Below the pieces are notes generated by a model. The model saw only the letters and a program-made list of their open reading frames with translations. It was not told the DNA's origin and ran no database searches. A stretch of 64,000 nucleotides of DNA from Pseudidiomarina salinarum (GTDB lineage: Bacteria; Pseudomonadota; Gammaproteobacteria; Enterobacterales; Alteromonadaceae), in NCBI RefSeq assembly GCF_000753715.1, contig NZ_JPER01000004.1, positions 186,001 to 250,000 on the forward strand, read 5' to 3'. A program made the translations under genes and the position numbers. Shown here in pieces: positions 26,748 to 35,697 of this stretch. How positions within the stretch are numbered: position 1 is the first letter of the stretch; every line of letters begins with the position of its first letter.

Positions 26748-28577
26748 ATGACTATCCCAGCTACTGAACTTTCCAAGCTTCGCAACATTGCGATCATTGC
26801 TCACGTTGACCACGGTAAGACCACCCTGGTTGATAAACTACTGCAACAATCCGGCACGCTGGAAAGTCGTGGTGATGCGGAAGAACGCATCATGGATTCG
26901 AACGATATCGAAAAAGAACGTGGTATCACGATTCTGGCGAAAAACACTGCGCTGAATTACAAAGACTACCGCATCAACATCCTGGACACTCCGGGCCACG
27001 CCGATTTCGGCGGTGAAGTTGAGCGGGTTCTGTCGATGGCCGATTCGGTACTGCTGTTGGTTGACGCTGTTGACGGCCCGATGCCGCAAACGCGCTTCGT
27101 TACCCAGAAAGCGTTCTCGCACGGCCTGAAGCCGATTGTGGTTATCAACAAGATTGACCGTCCGGGCGCACGCCCTGACTGGGTTGTCGATCAGGTATTT
27201 GACCTGTTCGTTAACCTGAACGCCACTGATGAACAGCTGGACTTCCCGATTGTGTTCGCCTCAGCGCTGAACGGTTTCGCGACGCTGGAACATGAGAACC
27301 AGGGCGGCGATATGACCCCGCTGTTTGATACCATTATTGAGAAAGTTGCCTCACCTGACGCTGACCGTGACGGTCCGTTACAGATGCAGATCTCGCAGCT
27401 GGATTACTCCAGCTACGTGGGCCTCATCGGTATCGGCCGCATCAAGCGTGGCTCAATTAAAGTTGGCCAGCAGGTCACTATCATTGGTGCTGACGGCAGC
27501 AAGCGTAACGGCAAAGTCGCGCAGGTATTTGGTTACCTGGGTCTGAACCGGATTGAGACCGACAAAGCCAGCGCCGGCGACATTATCGCGGTAACCGGTT
27601 TAGGTGAGCTGAAAATCTCTGACACCCTCTGTGCTACCACCGCCGTTGAAGCGCTGCCGCCACTGACCGTTGATGAGCCGACAGTAACCATGACCTTCCA
27701 GGTCAATACCTCACCGTTCGCGGGTAAAGAAGGTAAGTTCGTGACCTCACGGCAGATCCTTGAGCGCCTGCAAAACGAACTCAAGCACAACGTAGCCTTG
27801 CGTGTTGATGAAACCGACAACCCGGATCGCTTCCGTGTATCAGGTCGTGGTGAATTGCACTTAGGTATCCTGATTGAAAACATGCGTCGTGAAGGCTTCG
27901 AATTAGCCGTATCACGCCCGGAAGTTATCCTGAAGGAAGAAAATGGCGTTACCTTAGAGCCGTTCGAAAACCTGACTGTGGATATCGAAGAGCAACATCA
28001 GGGCTCGGTCATGGAGAAGCTTGGTATCCGTAAAGCGGAAATGACCAACATGACCCCAGATGGTAAAGGCCGCGTACGCGTTGACTTTACCGTACCAAGC
28101 CGTGGTTTGATTGGCTTCCAGACTGAGTTCATGACACTGACGTCTGGCTCTGGCCTGATGTACAAAACCTTTGACCATTATGGTCCGCACAAAGGCGGCC
28201 GTATTGGCCAGCGCATGAACGGCGTATTGATTTCAAACGCCACCGGTAAAGCGCTGACCTACGCCCTGTTTAACCTGCAGGAGCGCGGTAAACTGATGGC
28301 TTCTCACGGTGATGAAGTTTATGAAGGCCAGATCATCGGCGTGCATAACCGTGGCAACGACCTGACGGTAAACTGTCTGAAAGGTAAGCAGCTGACCAAC
28401 GTCCGTGCGTCTGGTACCGATGATGCGCTGACGCTGTCACCGCCGATTCGCCTGACTCTGGAACAGGCACTGGAATTTATCGATGATGACGAGCTGGTAG
28501 AAGTAACGCCGAAGTCGATTCGTATCCGTAAGCGTCTGCTGACTGAAAACGACCGTAAGCGCGCCAGCCGCAGCTAA
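26748..28577 (+). CDS. typA: Ribosome-binding translational GTPase TypA/BipA
   Basis: The 609-residue protein belongs to the elongation-factor-like GTPases. The G domain has [16 protein letters not shown] (G1), [12 protein letters not shown] (switch I), [14 protein letters not shown] (G3) and [10 protein letters not shown] (G4); EF-G-like domains and the BipA-specific C-terminal domain follow. BipA assists 50S assembly and growth at low temperature or stress. Length equals that of E. coli BipA. It is divergent from glnA, as in E. coli, and ends in front of a hairpin terminator at 28620-28650. Confidence 0.98.
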   Translation: MTIPATELSKLRNIAIIAHVDHGKTTLVDKLLQQSGTLESRGDAEERIMDSNDIEKERGITILAKNTALNYKDYRINILDTPGHADFGGEVERVLSMADSVLLLVDAVDGPMPQTRFVTQKAFSHGLKPIVVINKIDRPGARPDWVVDQVFDLFVNLNATDEQLDFPIVFASALNGFATLEHENQGGDMTPLFDTIIEKVASPDADRDGPLQMQISQLDYSSYVGLIGIGRIKRGSIKVGQQVTIIGADGSKRNGKVAQVFGYLGLNRIETDKASAGDIIAVTGLGELKISDTLCATTAVEALPPLTVDEPTVTMTFQVNTSPFAGKEGKFVTSRQILERLQNELKHNVALRVDETDNPDRFRVSGRGELHLGILIENMRREGFELAVSRPEVILKEENGVTLEPFENLTVDIEEQHQGSVMEKLGIRKAEMTNMTPDGKGRVRVDFTVPSRGLIGFQTEFMTLTSGSGLMYKTFDHYGPHKGGRIGQRMNGVLISNATGKALTYALFNLQERGKLMASHGDEVYEGQIIGVHNRGNDLTVNCLKGKQLTNVRASGTDDALTLSPPIRLTLEQALEFIDDDELVEVTPKSIRIRKRLLTENDRKRASRS

Positions 28578-28616
28578 GCTGCCACTGACACGGGTCACTG
28601 AAAGGTAAGAAACTGA

Positions 28617-30152
28617 TTAGGCCGTAATCACCCGATTACGGCCTTTTTGTTTGGCTTCATATAAAGCGGCGTCTGCCCGCGCAAAGGTTTTATCGATACG
28701 CTCACCCGGCTCCCACATGGTCACGCCGATACTCATCGTCACGTTAAAGCTTTCACCATCGGCACCAAAATATAGCTGCTGCATTCGCTGCACCAGCCGC
28801 TCGGCGACCAGTACTGCGCCCTCCAGGGTACTGTCTTCCAGCAAGATGGTAAATTCTTCACCACCGGTACGGGCCGCGATATCAATTTGTCGTACGGTGC
28901 TGGATAACAGCTGGCCGACGCTCTCCAGTACCTCATCACCCGCGGCATGGCCGTATTTGTCGTTAATTTTCTTGAAGTAGTCCAGGTCCAGCATCAGCAC
29001 TGCCAGCGGCATGTCTTTGCGGGCTGCGCGCTCCATCATGGCTTCAGCACCGACCAGTAAGGCCCGCCGGTTCGCCAGCCGGGTCAGTGAGTCGGTGGTG
29101 GCCAGTTGCTCCAGCCGGGCATTGGTGGTTTGCAGTTCTGCCGTGCGCTCCTGCATTTCACGTTCAAGTCGCTTATTGATATTAGCCAGTGGCCGCGCCA
29201 TGCGTTCCGCACTAAGCCAGCCCACTAGTGCCAGTACTAACGCGATACCCGACCCAATCCACAGTACCTGTACCCGCAATGCTTCAATGGGTTCGAAGGC
29301 ACTGGATACCGGGATCCGTACCAGAATCTGCCAGCGCGGTCCTTCATATTCGCGGTAACCCGTGGTTTCCGCATAACCGGTTACGTACTGATTACCATCC
29401 GGCCACGTCTCAACAGCATAATTATTGGTTCTCAGCTGCTCGCTCAGATTTAGCGGTAGCGGTTTTTCACGAAGCTCTGGCGGCCCCAGCAATACCAGCC
29501 TTTCGGAACTCACAATCAGTAATTCAGCGTCATCGTAGTTTTCCAGCGATGGCGCAATTGAGGCACGCATTTCTTCGGCCCAGGTCCAGTCGAGATGGCT
29601 GCCAATTACACCGATATACTCGCCTTGCTTGTTATGCAGCGGCATCGCCACATCAACAAAGCGTAGCGGCTGCTCGCTGTCAGGATTGAGCTTTTGCTCA
29701 AGCAACAAGGCGCCATGCACATCGCCGATAAAATAGTTATCACGGGCTTGCCTGAACCAAGGCCTGGCGCTGACATCTTCCCCCTCGAGCAAGCCACCCG
29801 TGCTGACTTTTACCACGCCTTCTGTATCGGTCACGCCAATCCAGGCATAATAGGGATACGACTGCTGCAGCATCGACAGCATGGCGTCAATTTCACTGAG
29901 GTAATCTTCCCGCACGCTCATCTGCTCAATCAGGGTAGCCGCCACCTGCATATCGCGGTAGCGCTCAAACATGCCCCGCTCAAGCTTATCTGACATCTGA
30001 TAAGCGACCTCACCAAGGCCGCTGCCGACCTGATGTTCAAGGCGGGAAGTAGCTACCTGAGTAAGGATGGCGCTAATGATTATGGTCAGGATGACCCCGA
30101 CGCCGGCACTGATTAAGAACCAGCGAAATTTCAGATTGGCGGGTACCAGCAT
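28617..30152 (-). CDS. Membrane diguanylate cyclase with double-Cache-like sensor
   Basis: A 511-residue protein with two membrane helices: FLISAGVGVILTIIISAILTQ near the N-terminus and VLWIGSGIALVLALVGWLSAE near residue 300. The roughly 270-residue segment between them looks like a dCACHE periplasmic sensor (YYAWIGVTDTEGVVKVSTGGLLEG). A coiled coil then leads to a GGDEF domain with active site GGEEF and I-site RQID five residues before. It should synthesise cyclic-di-GMP in response to an external small molecule. It overlaps the TrhA gene by one base. Its last codons also form the stem of the typA terminator. Confidence 0.92.
   Translation of the reverse strand: MLVPANLKFRWFLISAGVGVILTIIISAILTQVATSRLEHQVGSGLGEVAYQMSDKLERGMFERYRDMQVAATLIEQMSVREDYLSEIDAMLSMLQQSYPYYAWIGVTDTEGVVKVSTGGLLEGEDVSARPWFRQARDNYFIGDVHGALLLEQKLNPDSEQPLRFVDVAMPLHNKQGEYIGVIGSHLDWTWAEEMRASIAPSLENYDDAELLIVSSERLVLLGPPELREKPLPLNLSEQLRTNNYAVETWPDGNQYVTGYAETTGYREYEGPRWQILVRIPVSSAFEPIEALRVQVLWIGSGIALVLALVGWLSAERMARPLANINKRLEREMQERTAELQTTNARLEQLATTDSLTRLANRRALLVGAEAMMERAARKDMPLAVLMLDLDYFKKINDKYGHAAGDEVLESVGQLLSSTVRQIDIAARTGGEEFTILLEDSTLEGAVLVAERLVQRMQQLYFGADGESFNVTMSIGVTMWEPGERIDKTFARADAALYEAKQKGRNRVITA
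28620..28650 (+). terminator. Intrinsic terminator of typA, inside the 3' coding end of the opposing cyclase gene
   Basis: GGCCGTAAT (28620-28628), a 6-nt loop and ATTACGGCC (28635-28643) are followed by TTTTTGT. This 9-bp stem plus T-tract ends typA transcription. On the other strand the same bases encode the cyclase's last residues, GRNRVITA and stop. Confidence 0.85.
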
Positions 30153-30808
30153 CAGAGTAGATCCGGTTGCGGCAGTACATAAAAGAACACGGAAAAGAAG
30201 TGCAATACACTACCGGCAAGCACAAACAGGTGCCAGATGGCGTGGTGGTATTTCAGCGACTTCCAGACATAAAAAATAACGCCGAAAGTATAGGCCAGGC
30301 CGCCGGCGAGCAATAACAATAAGCCCGACAATTCAACGGTACCCAGCATGGGTTTAATCACCACGACCGCCATCCAGCCCATCCCCAGATACAGGGTTAG
30401 CGACAACCATTCTTTGCGTTTACTGCCGCTTAACTCAACAATTACGCCGACGATAGCAATGGTCCAGGCCACGGCCAGCAGCGACCAGCCCCAGGGACCG
30501 CGCAAATTACCCAGCGCGAAAGGGGTATAAGTGCCGGCAATCAGCACATAGATGGCGGCATGGTCCATCTGCTGGAAAAAGGCTTTCACCCGCGGCCAGG
30601 GAAACGCGTGATAAAGGGTTGAGGCTAAATACAGCAGGATCAGACTGCCACCGTAGATACAGACGCTGACCAGGTGCCAGGTGTCACCATAGGCGTTCGC
30701 CCATATGATCATAAATACCAGACCCACGATACTGGCGATGGCGCCAATACCGTGAGTCAGGGCGTGGGCGACTTCTTCCGCCGCACTGTAGACTTTGATG
30801 TGCTTCAT
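30152..30808 (-). CDS. Hemolysin III / TrhA (PAQR) family membrane protein
   Basis: The 218-residue protein has about seven transmembrane helices and the conserved PAQR-type residues: EEVAHALTHGIGAIAS (His), LYLASTLYHAF (His) and FQQMDHAAIYVLIAGTYTPF (Asp/His), and a C-terminal HAIWHLFVLAGSVLHFF pair of histidines, forming the probable metal site. In E. coli, TrhA is linked to membrane energetics/fluidity homeostasis. The start overlaps the stop of the DUF3081 gene (ATGA), so the three genes here, DUF3081-TrhA-cyclase, form an operon. Confidence 0.9.
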   Translation of the reverse strand: MKHIKVYSAAEEVAHALTHGIGAIASIVGLVFMIIWANAYGDTWHLVSVCIYGGSLILLYLASTLYHAFPWPRVKAFFQQMDHAAIYVLIAGTYTPFALGNLRGPWGWSLLAVAWTIAIVGVIVELSGSKRKEWLSLTLYLGMGWMAVVVIKPMLGTVELSGLLLLLAGGLAYTFGVIFYVWKSLKYHHAIWHLFVLAGSVLHFFSVFFYVLPQPDLL

Positions 30809-31083
30809 TCGTTACGGCCAGGCTTATGGTAGTCCTTACTGATATCTTCCAGGCGACGCAGGAAGCGATCCAGGTCATGCTCTGTTTTATAATCCAGATT
30901 GTAGGAGCTATGGAAATTAACCGTCAGCTTCACATTACAACCCTCCAGATAAACCCGGTAGCCATCGTGATCGGTCGACGCGGTGATGTCGTTAAGCACA
31001 TGTTTGCCTTGTTTGGCTTCGCCATGCTCATGAATTTTCTCATACGCATCAAGTACCATACGCTGGTCAATATCTTGCGCCAT
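30805..31083 (-). CDS. DUF3081 family small protein
   Basis: A 92-residue acidic soluble protein containing RMVLDAYEKIHEHG, then YRVYLEGCNVKLTVNFHSSY and RFLRRLEDIS, the DUF3081 pattern found in marine gammaproteobacteria. The ATG at 31083 has GGATG upstream and gives the family N-terminus; the longer frame from 31134 runs into the promoter region shared with the TetR gene. Function unknown. It is the first gene of an operon with TrhA and a diguanylate cyclase. Confidence 0.8.
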   Translation of the reverse strand: MAQDIDQRMVLDAYEKIHEHGEAKQGKHVLNDITASTDHDGYRVYLEGCNVKLTVNFHSSYNLDYKTEHDLDRFLRRLEDISKDYHKPGRNE

Positions 31084-31123
31084 AAATTCATCCTTTTTTG
31101 CTGATTGACTAGAATCCTGTCCA

Positions 31124-31149
31124 TATACATACATGCATGCATGTTTATA
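31124..31149. promoter_or_regulatory. Candidate operator between DUF3081 and TetR-family gene
   Basis: The divergent intergenic region contains ACATGCATGCATGT (31131-31144), a perfect 14-bp palindrome, extended on the left by TATAC. Its position 50-70 nt upstream of the TetR-type start and just before the DUF3081 gene suggests an autoregulatory TetR operator; the pattern TACATACAT then ATGTTTA resembles AcrR-type sites. Confidence 0.5.
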
Positions 31150-31196
31150 GGATTTGGTTTATAATCGTACCCTCTGATTATAACACGAGGTCGATT

Positions 31197-31814
31197 GTGG
31201 TTCGCCGTACCAAAGCAGATGCCCTGACAACCAAATCCGCATTACTCGATGCCGCCGAACGCCTGTTCAGTAGCCTGGGAGTCGCTAATACGTCCATGAT
31301 GCAGGTGGCCGAAGCCGCCGGGGTAACCCGTGGCGCCATTTATCATCACTTCGACAACAAGCTCGATCTTATCGATTCACTGGTCGAACGCGTGCGCCTG
31401 CCGGTTGACGAAATGCGTGACAAACTGGCCCAGAGCTATGCCGATAATCCGCTTGAACAACTGCGGCTGCGCTCAATGCGCATTGTGCAGCAGGTCAAGT
31501 ACGACGACCACATGCAGGCCCTGCTTAATATTCTGTTCCACAAGTGCGAATACGTGGCCGAGACTCAGCCTATCCATACCCGCCACCTGCAGGGTCGCAA
31601 CTCCTGTATTGATGAGTGTGAGCGCCTCATTCTGCAAGCCATGTCGCAAGGCCAGGTAAAACCTGACCTGAACGCGAGAGCCGTGGTACTTGGCATGTTC
31701 GGCCTCATCGACGGCCTGATGTACAACTGGCTACTGGATAACAGCTACTTTGACATTGAGCAGGTCGCCGAGCAATCCATCGACAGTTACCTGGCCGGTA
31801 TTCGTCTGTCCTGA
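31197..31814 (+). CDS. TetR/AcrR family transcriptional regulator
   Basis: A 205-residue regulator: the N-terminal TetR helix-turn-helix (KSALLDAAERLFSSLGVANTS, then VAEAAGVTRGAIYHHFDNK) closely resembles AcrR/TtgR repressors of efflux pumps, and the remainder forms the helical ligand domain. The GTG at 31197 is chosen because it begins RRTKADAL, the normal AcrR-type N-terminus, and has ACGAGG 6 nt upstream; the ATG at 31137 lies within the candidate operator. No efflux pump genes are in view, so its targets may be itself and the divergent DUF3081 operon. Confidence 0.9.
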   Translation: MVRRTKADALTTKSALLDAAERLFSSLGVANTSMMQVAEAAGVTRGAIYHHFDNKLDLIDSLVERVRLPVDEMRDKLAQSYADNPLEQLRLRSMRIVQQVKYDDHMQALLNILFHKCEYVAETQPIHTRHLQGRNSCIDECERLILQAMSQGQVKPDLNARAVVLGMFGLIDGLMYNWLLDNSYFDIEQVAEQSIDSYLAGIRLS

Positions 31815-31827
31815 TTGTTGCCAGAGC

Positions 31828-32340
31828 TTAGTCGCCCTGGCGCAAGAACTCATCCAGAAAATCATTATCCAGCCCGGCGATGGTTTCATCACTGGCATGC
31901 GGCACGCTGCCAAAAAACGGTGCCACCCAGGCTTTGAGATCGCCCAGACTAATACGCAAATGGTTCATTGAGCGCATGGCCCCTAAACGTCCGGGCGAGG
32001 CGCCGGCCAACAGCACGGTTTTATTCTCCCACGGAATTTGCTCCAGCCGCGAGGTCCAGTCCACCGCGTTCTTCAGCAGTGGAGGCGGCCCGCCATTATA
32101 CTCAGGGGTCACCACGATGATCTTATTGGCATCGCGGATGGCCGTTGCCAGTTTATGAATACTGGCTGGCACGCCTTTTTCAACTTCATCGTCGCCGTTA
32201 TAAATGGGCGCATCAAGATCTTCCGGCGGGTACACATGGCAGTTCATGCCCAGTTCTTCGGCCCGCTCAGCCAGCCGCTTTTGTAGTTTTTTATTAAAAG
32301 ATTCCTTCCGACTACTGCCGGCCAAAATTAATATTGTCAT
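31828..32340 (-). CDS. NADPH-dependent FMN reductase family protein
   Basis: A 170-residue flavodoxin-fold protein with the FMN phosphate loop ILAGSSRKESFNKKL and the conserved VVTPEYNGGPPPLLKNAVDW motif of the NADPH-dependent FMN reductase (chromate/quinone reductase) family. It probably reduces quinones or other electrophiles at the expense of NAD(P)H. The gene lies 24 nt after the short-chain dehydrogenase gene and likely shares its transcript. It converges with the TetR gene. Confidence 0.9.
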   Translation of the reverse strand: MTILILAGSSRKESFNKKLQKRLAERAEELGMNCHVYPPEDLDAPIYNGDDEVEKGVPASIHKLATAIRDANKIIVVTPEYNGGPPPLLKNAVDWTSRLEQIPWENKTVLLAGASPGRLGAMRSMNHLRISLGDLKAWVAPFFGSVPHASDETIAGLDNDFLDEFLRQGD

Positions 32341-32364
32341 GCCATCCTCGCATTGTCTGATTTA

Positions 32365-33063
32365 TTAATAAGGCAAAACCGAACCATCCCAGTGTAGCAG
32401 TTGCCCGCTTTGCTCCATAGTCAGTTGCTCAGCCACGCTGACGATGCGCTCAGCGGACTGCTCCGGCGAATAGAGCTTGCCCTTTGGCAACCGCAACTGA
32501 AACGGCTGCGATAAGTCGGTATCCGTAGTGCCCGGGTGCACGGCGGCGATAATCAGCTGCTTATGCGTACGCTGGCTTTCAATCGATGCCGTTTTCAGCA
32601 ACATATTCAGTGCCGCTTTACTGGCGCGGTAGCTATACCAGCCGCCCAGGTAGTTATCGGTGATACTGCCCACCTTAGCGCTGAGCTGTATCCAGAAGCA
32701 GCGCTGTTTTACCGGTAGTACCGGGAACATAGTCTGTAACAACAACACTGGCAGTACCGCATTTACATAGAAATTCTCGCTGAGCTGCGCTTTGTTGATA
32801 TCTTCCAGGCGTTTTTCTGGCATAAATTCACTGTTATGCAGAATCCCCAGGGTGCTGATGACGCCATCAATTCGTTCCCCTTCAAGTTGTTCCTTCAGCC
32901 CGGTGAGCTGCTGCGACTCATAGCCGGCAACCTGCAGCCAGTTGGCTGCGCCCTCCGCTGGCCGCGGTTGCCGGCTTACCGCAAGTACCTGCTCGCCGCG
33001 CCTGATATATGCATCAATAAGCGCCTGCCCTAATCCACCGCCGCCACCAAACACGACAATCAT
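32365..33063 (-). CDS. Short-chain dehydrogenase/reductase (C-factor-like)
   Basis: The 232-residue protein begins MIVVFGGGGGLGQALIDAY, a glycine-rich NAD(P)-binding turn, and has the catalytic YSYRASKAALNMLLK (Tyr and Lys) motif with an upstream Ser strand, so it is an SDR. The overall pattern is that of the CsgA-like SDR group. The ATG at 33063, with AGGGA upstream, is used in preference to the longer frame from 33099. Substrate unknown. It is upstream of the FMN reductase gene. Confidence 0.88.
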   Translation of the reverse strand: MIVVFGGGGGLGQALIDAYIRRGEQVLAVSRQPRPAEGAANWLQVAGYESQQLTGLKEQLEGERIDGVISTLGILHNSEFMPEKRLEDINKAQLSENFYVNAVLPVLLLQTMFPVLPVKQRCFWIQLSAKVGSITDNYLGGWYSYRASKAALNMLLKTASIESQRTHKQLIIAAVHPGTTDTDLSQPFQLRLPKGKLYSPEQSAERIVSVAEQLTMEQSGQLLHWDGSVLPY

Positions 33064-33159
33064 GCTATATTCCCTGTAATTCAAGTTTGTTAAAGTCAAT
33101 TACGCAATAAAACCTGTTTAGGATTAGACCAGCGGCAAATGACCGCAGAGGGAGTACTC

Positions 33160-34074
33160 ATGAAGATCGCCACATCGATAGACTGGCGGGCCAAACTGCG
33201 CTGCGCCGTGGAGTTTGTTCGTTACTTTGTGCAGCGCTGCGGGACCGATCATATTACCACCATCGCCGGCTACCTGACGTTTGTCAGCTTACTGGCGCTG
33301 GTTCCCCTGATTGTCGTGATGTTTTCGATTTTCTCAGCCTTCCCGATGTTTGGCGAGGTACGCGATCAGATTGAGTCCTTCCTGTTCTCGAATCTGGTGC
33401 CCACTTCCAGCGAAGTCATCGAAGAATATCTGAATCGCTTCATCACCAATGTATCCGATATGACCGCAGTGGGGGCGATCTTTGTGATTGTAGTGGCGAT
33501 TAATCTGGTATCGACCATTGATTCGACTATTAATCGCATCTGGCGTACTGAAAAACGCCGGCGGCTGGCGATGGCACTGGCGGTGTACTGGATGATCCTG
33601 ACGCTGGGCCCATTGCTCATCGGCTCCGGTGTGCTGGTCAGCTCCTATGTGATTTCGCTCACAGCTTTTGCCGAAGAGTATGTTTCCGGTATCCGCGGCT
33701 TCTTATTCAATGTGGTGCCTTTTGTGATGTCGGTGCTGGCCTTTCTGCTGCTGTACGTACTTATGCCTAACCGGCTGGTACGGGTACGCCATGCCATCTG
33801 GGGCGCGCTGCTGGCAGCGGCGTTATTTGAACTGGGCAAAGCAGGCTTTGGCTATTACATTGCCAGCTTTACCACCTACCAGGCCATTTACGGCGCGCTG
33901 GCGGCGCTGCCTATTCTGCTGATCTGGATTTTCCTGTCGTGGACTATCGTGCTGATCGGCGCTGAGTTTACCGTCAGTATTGAGGAGTTCTTTGACGACA
34001 AGGACGACGAAGTTGAGGACGATGGCGTGGTGGACGACGGTGAAGAGACAGACCAGGAGTCGGATAAGGCGTGA
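33160..34074 (+). CDS. YihY/BrkB family inner-membrane protein
   Basis: The 304-residue protein has about six transmembrane helices and the family features CGTDHITTIAGYLTFVSLLALVPL and IYGALAALPILLIWIFLSWTIVLIGAEF. The C-terminal 30 residues are strikingly acidic (DDKDDEVEDDGVVDDGEETD). The family was once annotated as RNase BN, an assignment since withdrawn; the real function is unclear. The ATG at 33160 has GAGGGAG upstream. The gene is the first of the yihY-dtd-fabY set, in the E. coli order, and its stop overlaps the dtd start (GTGA). Confidence 0.92.
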   Translation: MKIATSIDWRAKLRCAVEFVRYFVQRCGTDHITTIAGYLTFVSLLALVPLIVVMFSIFSAFPMFGEVRDQIESFLFSNLVPTSSEVIEEYLNRFITNVSDMTAVGAIFVIVVAINLVSTIDSTINRIWRTEKRRRLAMALAVYWMILTLGPLLIGSGVLVSSYVISLTAFAEEYVSGIRGFLFNVVPFVMSVLAFLLLYVLMPNRLVRVRHAIWGALLAAALFELGKAGFGYYIASFTTYQAIYGALAALPILLIWIFLSWTIVLIGAEFTVSIEEFFDDKDDEVEDDGVVDDGEETDQESDKA

Positions 34075-34520
34075 AGGTTTTATTGCAGCGGGTTACCAGC
34101 GCCCGGGTTGATATTGATGGCGCCCCTGCCGGGCAAATCGGCCAGGGGCTGTTGTTGTTGCTTGGCGTCGAGCGTGACGACACGGTCAGAGACGCGCGCC
34201 AACTGGCTGCGCGCATTGCCGGTTACCGGGTATTCAGCGACGCCGATGATAAGATGAACCTGAGCGTAAAAGATATTAACGGGGGCTGCCTGGTGGTGTC
34301 GCAGTTCACCCTGGCGGCGGACACCCAGAGCGGCCGCCGACCCAGCTTCTCGAGCGCGGCACCGCCGACGCAGGCTGAGCCATTATATGAACTATTCGTA
34401 AGCGAGCTACGGGCGGGCGGAATTGAGGTTGCTACGGGCTCGTTTGGCGCCGATATGGCCGTGACCCTGACCAACGATGGCCCGGTAACCTTTCTACTGA
34501 CTTCAACAGGTAAAACCTAA
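34071..34520 (+). CDS. dtd: D-aminoacyl-tRNA deacylase
   Basis: A 149-residue homodimeric proofreading enzyme that removes D-amino acids, such as D-Tyr, from tRNA. Both active-site motifs are present: SQFTLAADT (SQxTL) and TNDGPVTF (the GP-cisPro motif). It starts with GTG, overlapping the upstream stop by four bases. Length and sequence match E. coli Dtd. Confidence 0.97.
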   Translation: MKVLLQRVTSARVDIDGAPAGQIGQGLLLLLGVERDDTVRDARQLAARIAGYRVFSDADDKMNLSVKDINGGCLVVSQFTLAADTQSGRRPSFSSAAPPTQAEPLYELFVSELRAGGIEVATGSFGADMAVTLTNDGPVTFLLTSTGKT

Positions 34521-34522
34521 TT

Positions 34523-35428
34523 ATGTTTCAGGTTATCACGCCAACTACAGACGACGAGTTTAAGCGCTATTACGACTTGCGCTGGCGCGTGTTGCGCGAG
34601 CCCTTTCAGCGGCCGCGTGGCTCGGAACAGGACGAATACGATCAGGTCGGCTTTCACCGTATGGTCATTAACGATAGCGGCGCGGCTATCGCAGTGGGGC
34701 GGTTGCATTTTAACAGCCCTGACGAAGGCCAGATCCGCTTTATGGCGTCAGCGCCGGAGCATCGTGGCGGCGGCCATGGCGTGGCCATTGTGCACGAACT
34801 CGAAACCCTGGCCCGACGCGAAGGCGCCACCCATATCATTATCAATTCGCGCGACAATACCCTGGGGTTTTATCTGAAATGCGGTTACGACATTATCGAA
34901 GAAGCCGACACCCTGAAGAATCCGATGGCCGAGCACCAGTTACGTAAAACCCTGACCGACCATAACCGCATTATTTACCGCCCCGACTGGTGTCAGGAAC
35001 TGCAGCAAACCTGGCATAACGACATCCCTATCTCAGAAACCATGGGCATACGTATCAGTCAGTACACCGGCCGTGAGTTTGAAACCCAGGCGACGCTGTC
35101 ACGCAATATTAATGTGCACGGCACCATGTTCGCCGGCAGTATTTATTCGCTGGCCACGTTGACATGCTGGGGGCTGTTGCATTTACAATTGCGCGAACGA
35201 AAATTACAGGGTGCGGTGGTACTGGCCGACGGCTCGATTCACTACCACAAGCCCATCTCGCGGGAACCGCGGGCAGTCGCGCAGCTGGCCTCTATGGTTG
35301 GTGACTTATCGGCACTGACGCAGGGTCGTAACGCGAGGGTGAATCTGAAGTCCCAGGTATTTGACGGGCACAAGCCAGTCGCTGAATTTTCTGGGCAGTT
35401 TGTTGTATTAGCAGAGAAACCGGACTAA
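34523..35428 (+). CDS. fabY: GNAT-thioesterase fusion, FabY/YiiD-type acyltransferase
   Basis: The 301-residue protein has an N-terminal GNAT acetyltransferase half (about residues 5-145; RFMASAPEHRGGGHGVAIVHELE is the acetyl-CoA loop) and a C-terminal hotdog thioesterase-like half (about 165-300; NVHGTMFAGSIYSLATLTCWGL). It matches E. coli YiiD/FabY closely, including WCQELQQTWHNDIPISE and the neighbours yihY and dtd in the same order. FabY has been linked to initiating fatty-acid synthesis when FabH is absent. Function here is by homology. It begins 2 nt after dtd. Confidence 0.92.
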   Translation: MFQVITPTTDDEFKRYYDLRWRVLREPFQRPRGSEQDEYDQVGFHRMVINDSGAAIAVGRLHFNSPDEGQIRFMASAPEHRGGGHGVAIVHELETLARREGATHIIINSRDNTLGFYLKCGYDIIEEADTLKNPMAEHQLRKTLTDHNRIIYRPDWCQELQQTWHNDIPISETMGIRISQYTGREFETQATLSRNINVHGTMFAGSIYSLATLTCWGLLHLQLRERKLQGAVVLADGSIHYHKPISREPRAVAQLASMVGDLSALTQGRNARVNLKSQVFDGHKPVAEFSGQFVVLAEKPD

Positions 35429-35440
35429 AAGGACGCCATC

Positions 35441-35689
35441 ATGAGTGAATCACTATCCGCCCAGCAGTTGTTGCGTATCCGCGGAAAACTCGAAACCATC
35501 GCCGCCGAGCAGGCTGGCACCAGCAAAGCTGAGCAGGCGACCGCGGCTTTGCAGCGCCTGCGCACCGGTGAATACGGTTACTGTGTGGAATGTGGCGACG
35601 AGATTTCCGCCGCCCGCCTGGCCGCAAAGCCTGAAGTAGCGCTTTGCGTTGATTGCCAGGCATTAAAAGACGAAGACGAGGACGCTTAA
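35441..35689 (+). CDS. Small TraR/DksA-family zinc-finger protein
   Basis: The 82-residue protein carries the C4 zinc finger [20 protein letters not shown] ending LCVDC, the TraR/DksA type seen in short paralogues such as YbiI. A coiled-coil of DksA length is absent; only a short helical N-terminus precedes the finger, so it may be an RNA-polymerase secondary-channel modulator or simply a DksA-like zinc protein. It follows fabY after 12 nt. The stop codon shares a 20-bp palindrome with the convergent hutH stop. Confidence 0.85.
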   Translation: MSESLSAQQLLRIRGKLETIAAEQAGTSKAEQATAALQRLRTGEYGYCVECGDEISAARLAAKPEVALCVDCQALKDEDEDA

Positions 35690-35697
35690 GCGTCCTC
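35678..35697. other. 20-bp perfect palindrome shared by two convergent stop codons
   Basis: GAGGACGCTTAAGCGTCCTC reads the same on both strands. On the plus strand it encodes E-D-A-stop of the DksA-like gene, and on the minus strand E-D-A-stop of hutH, the two TAA stops overlapping in TTAA. It could form a strong hairpin in either transcript, but neither side has a T-tract. Confidence 0.95.
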
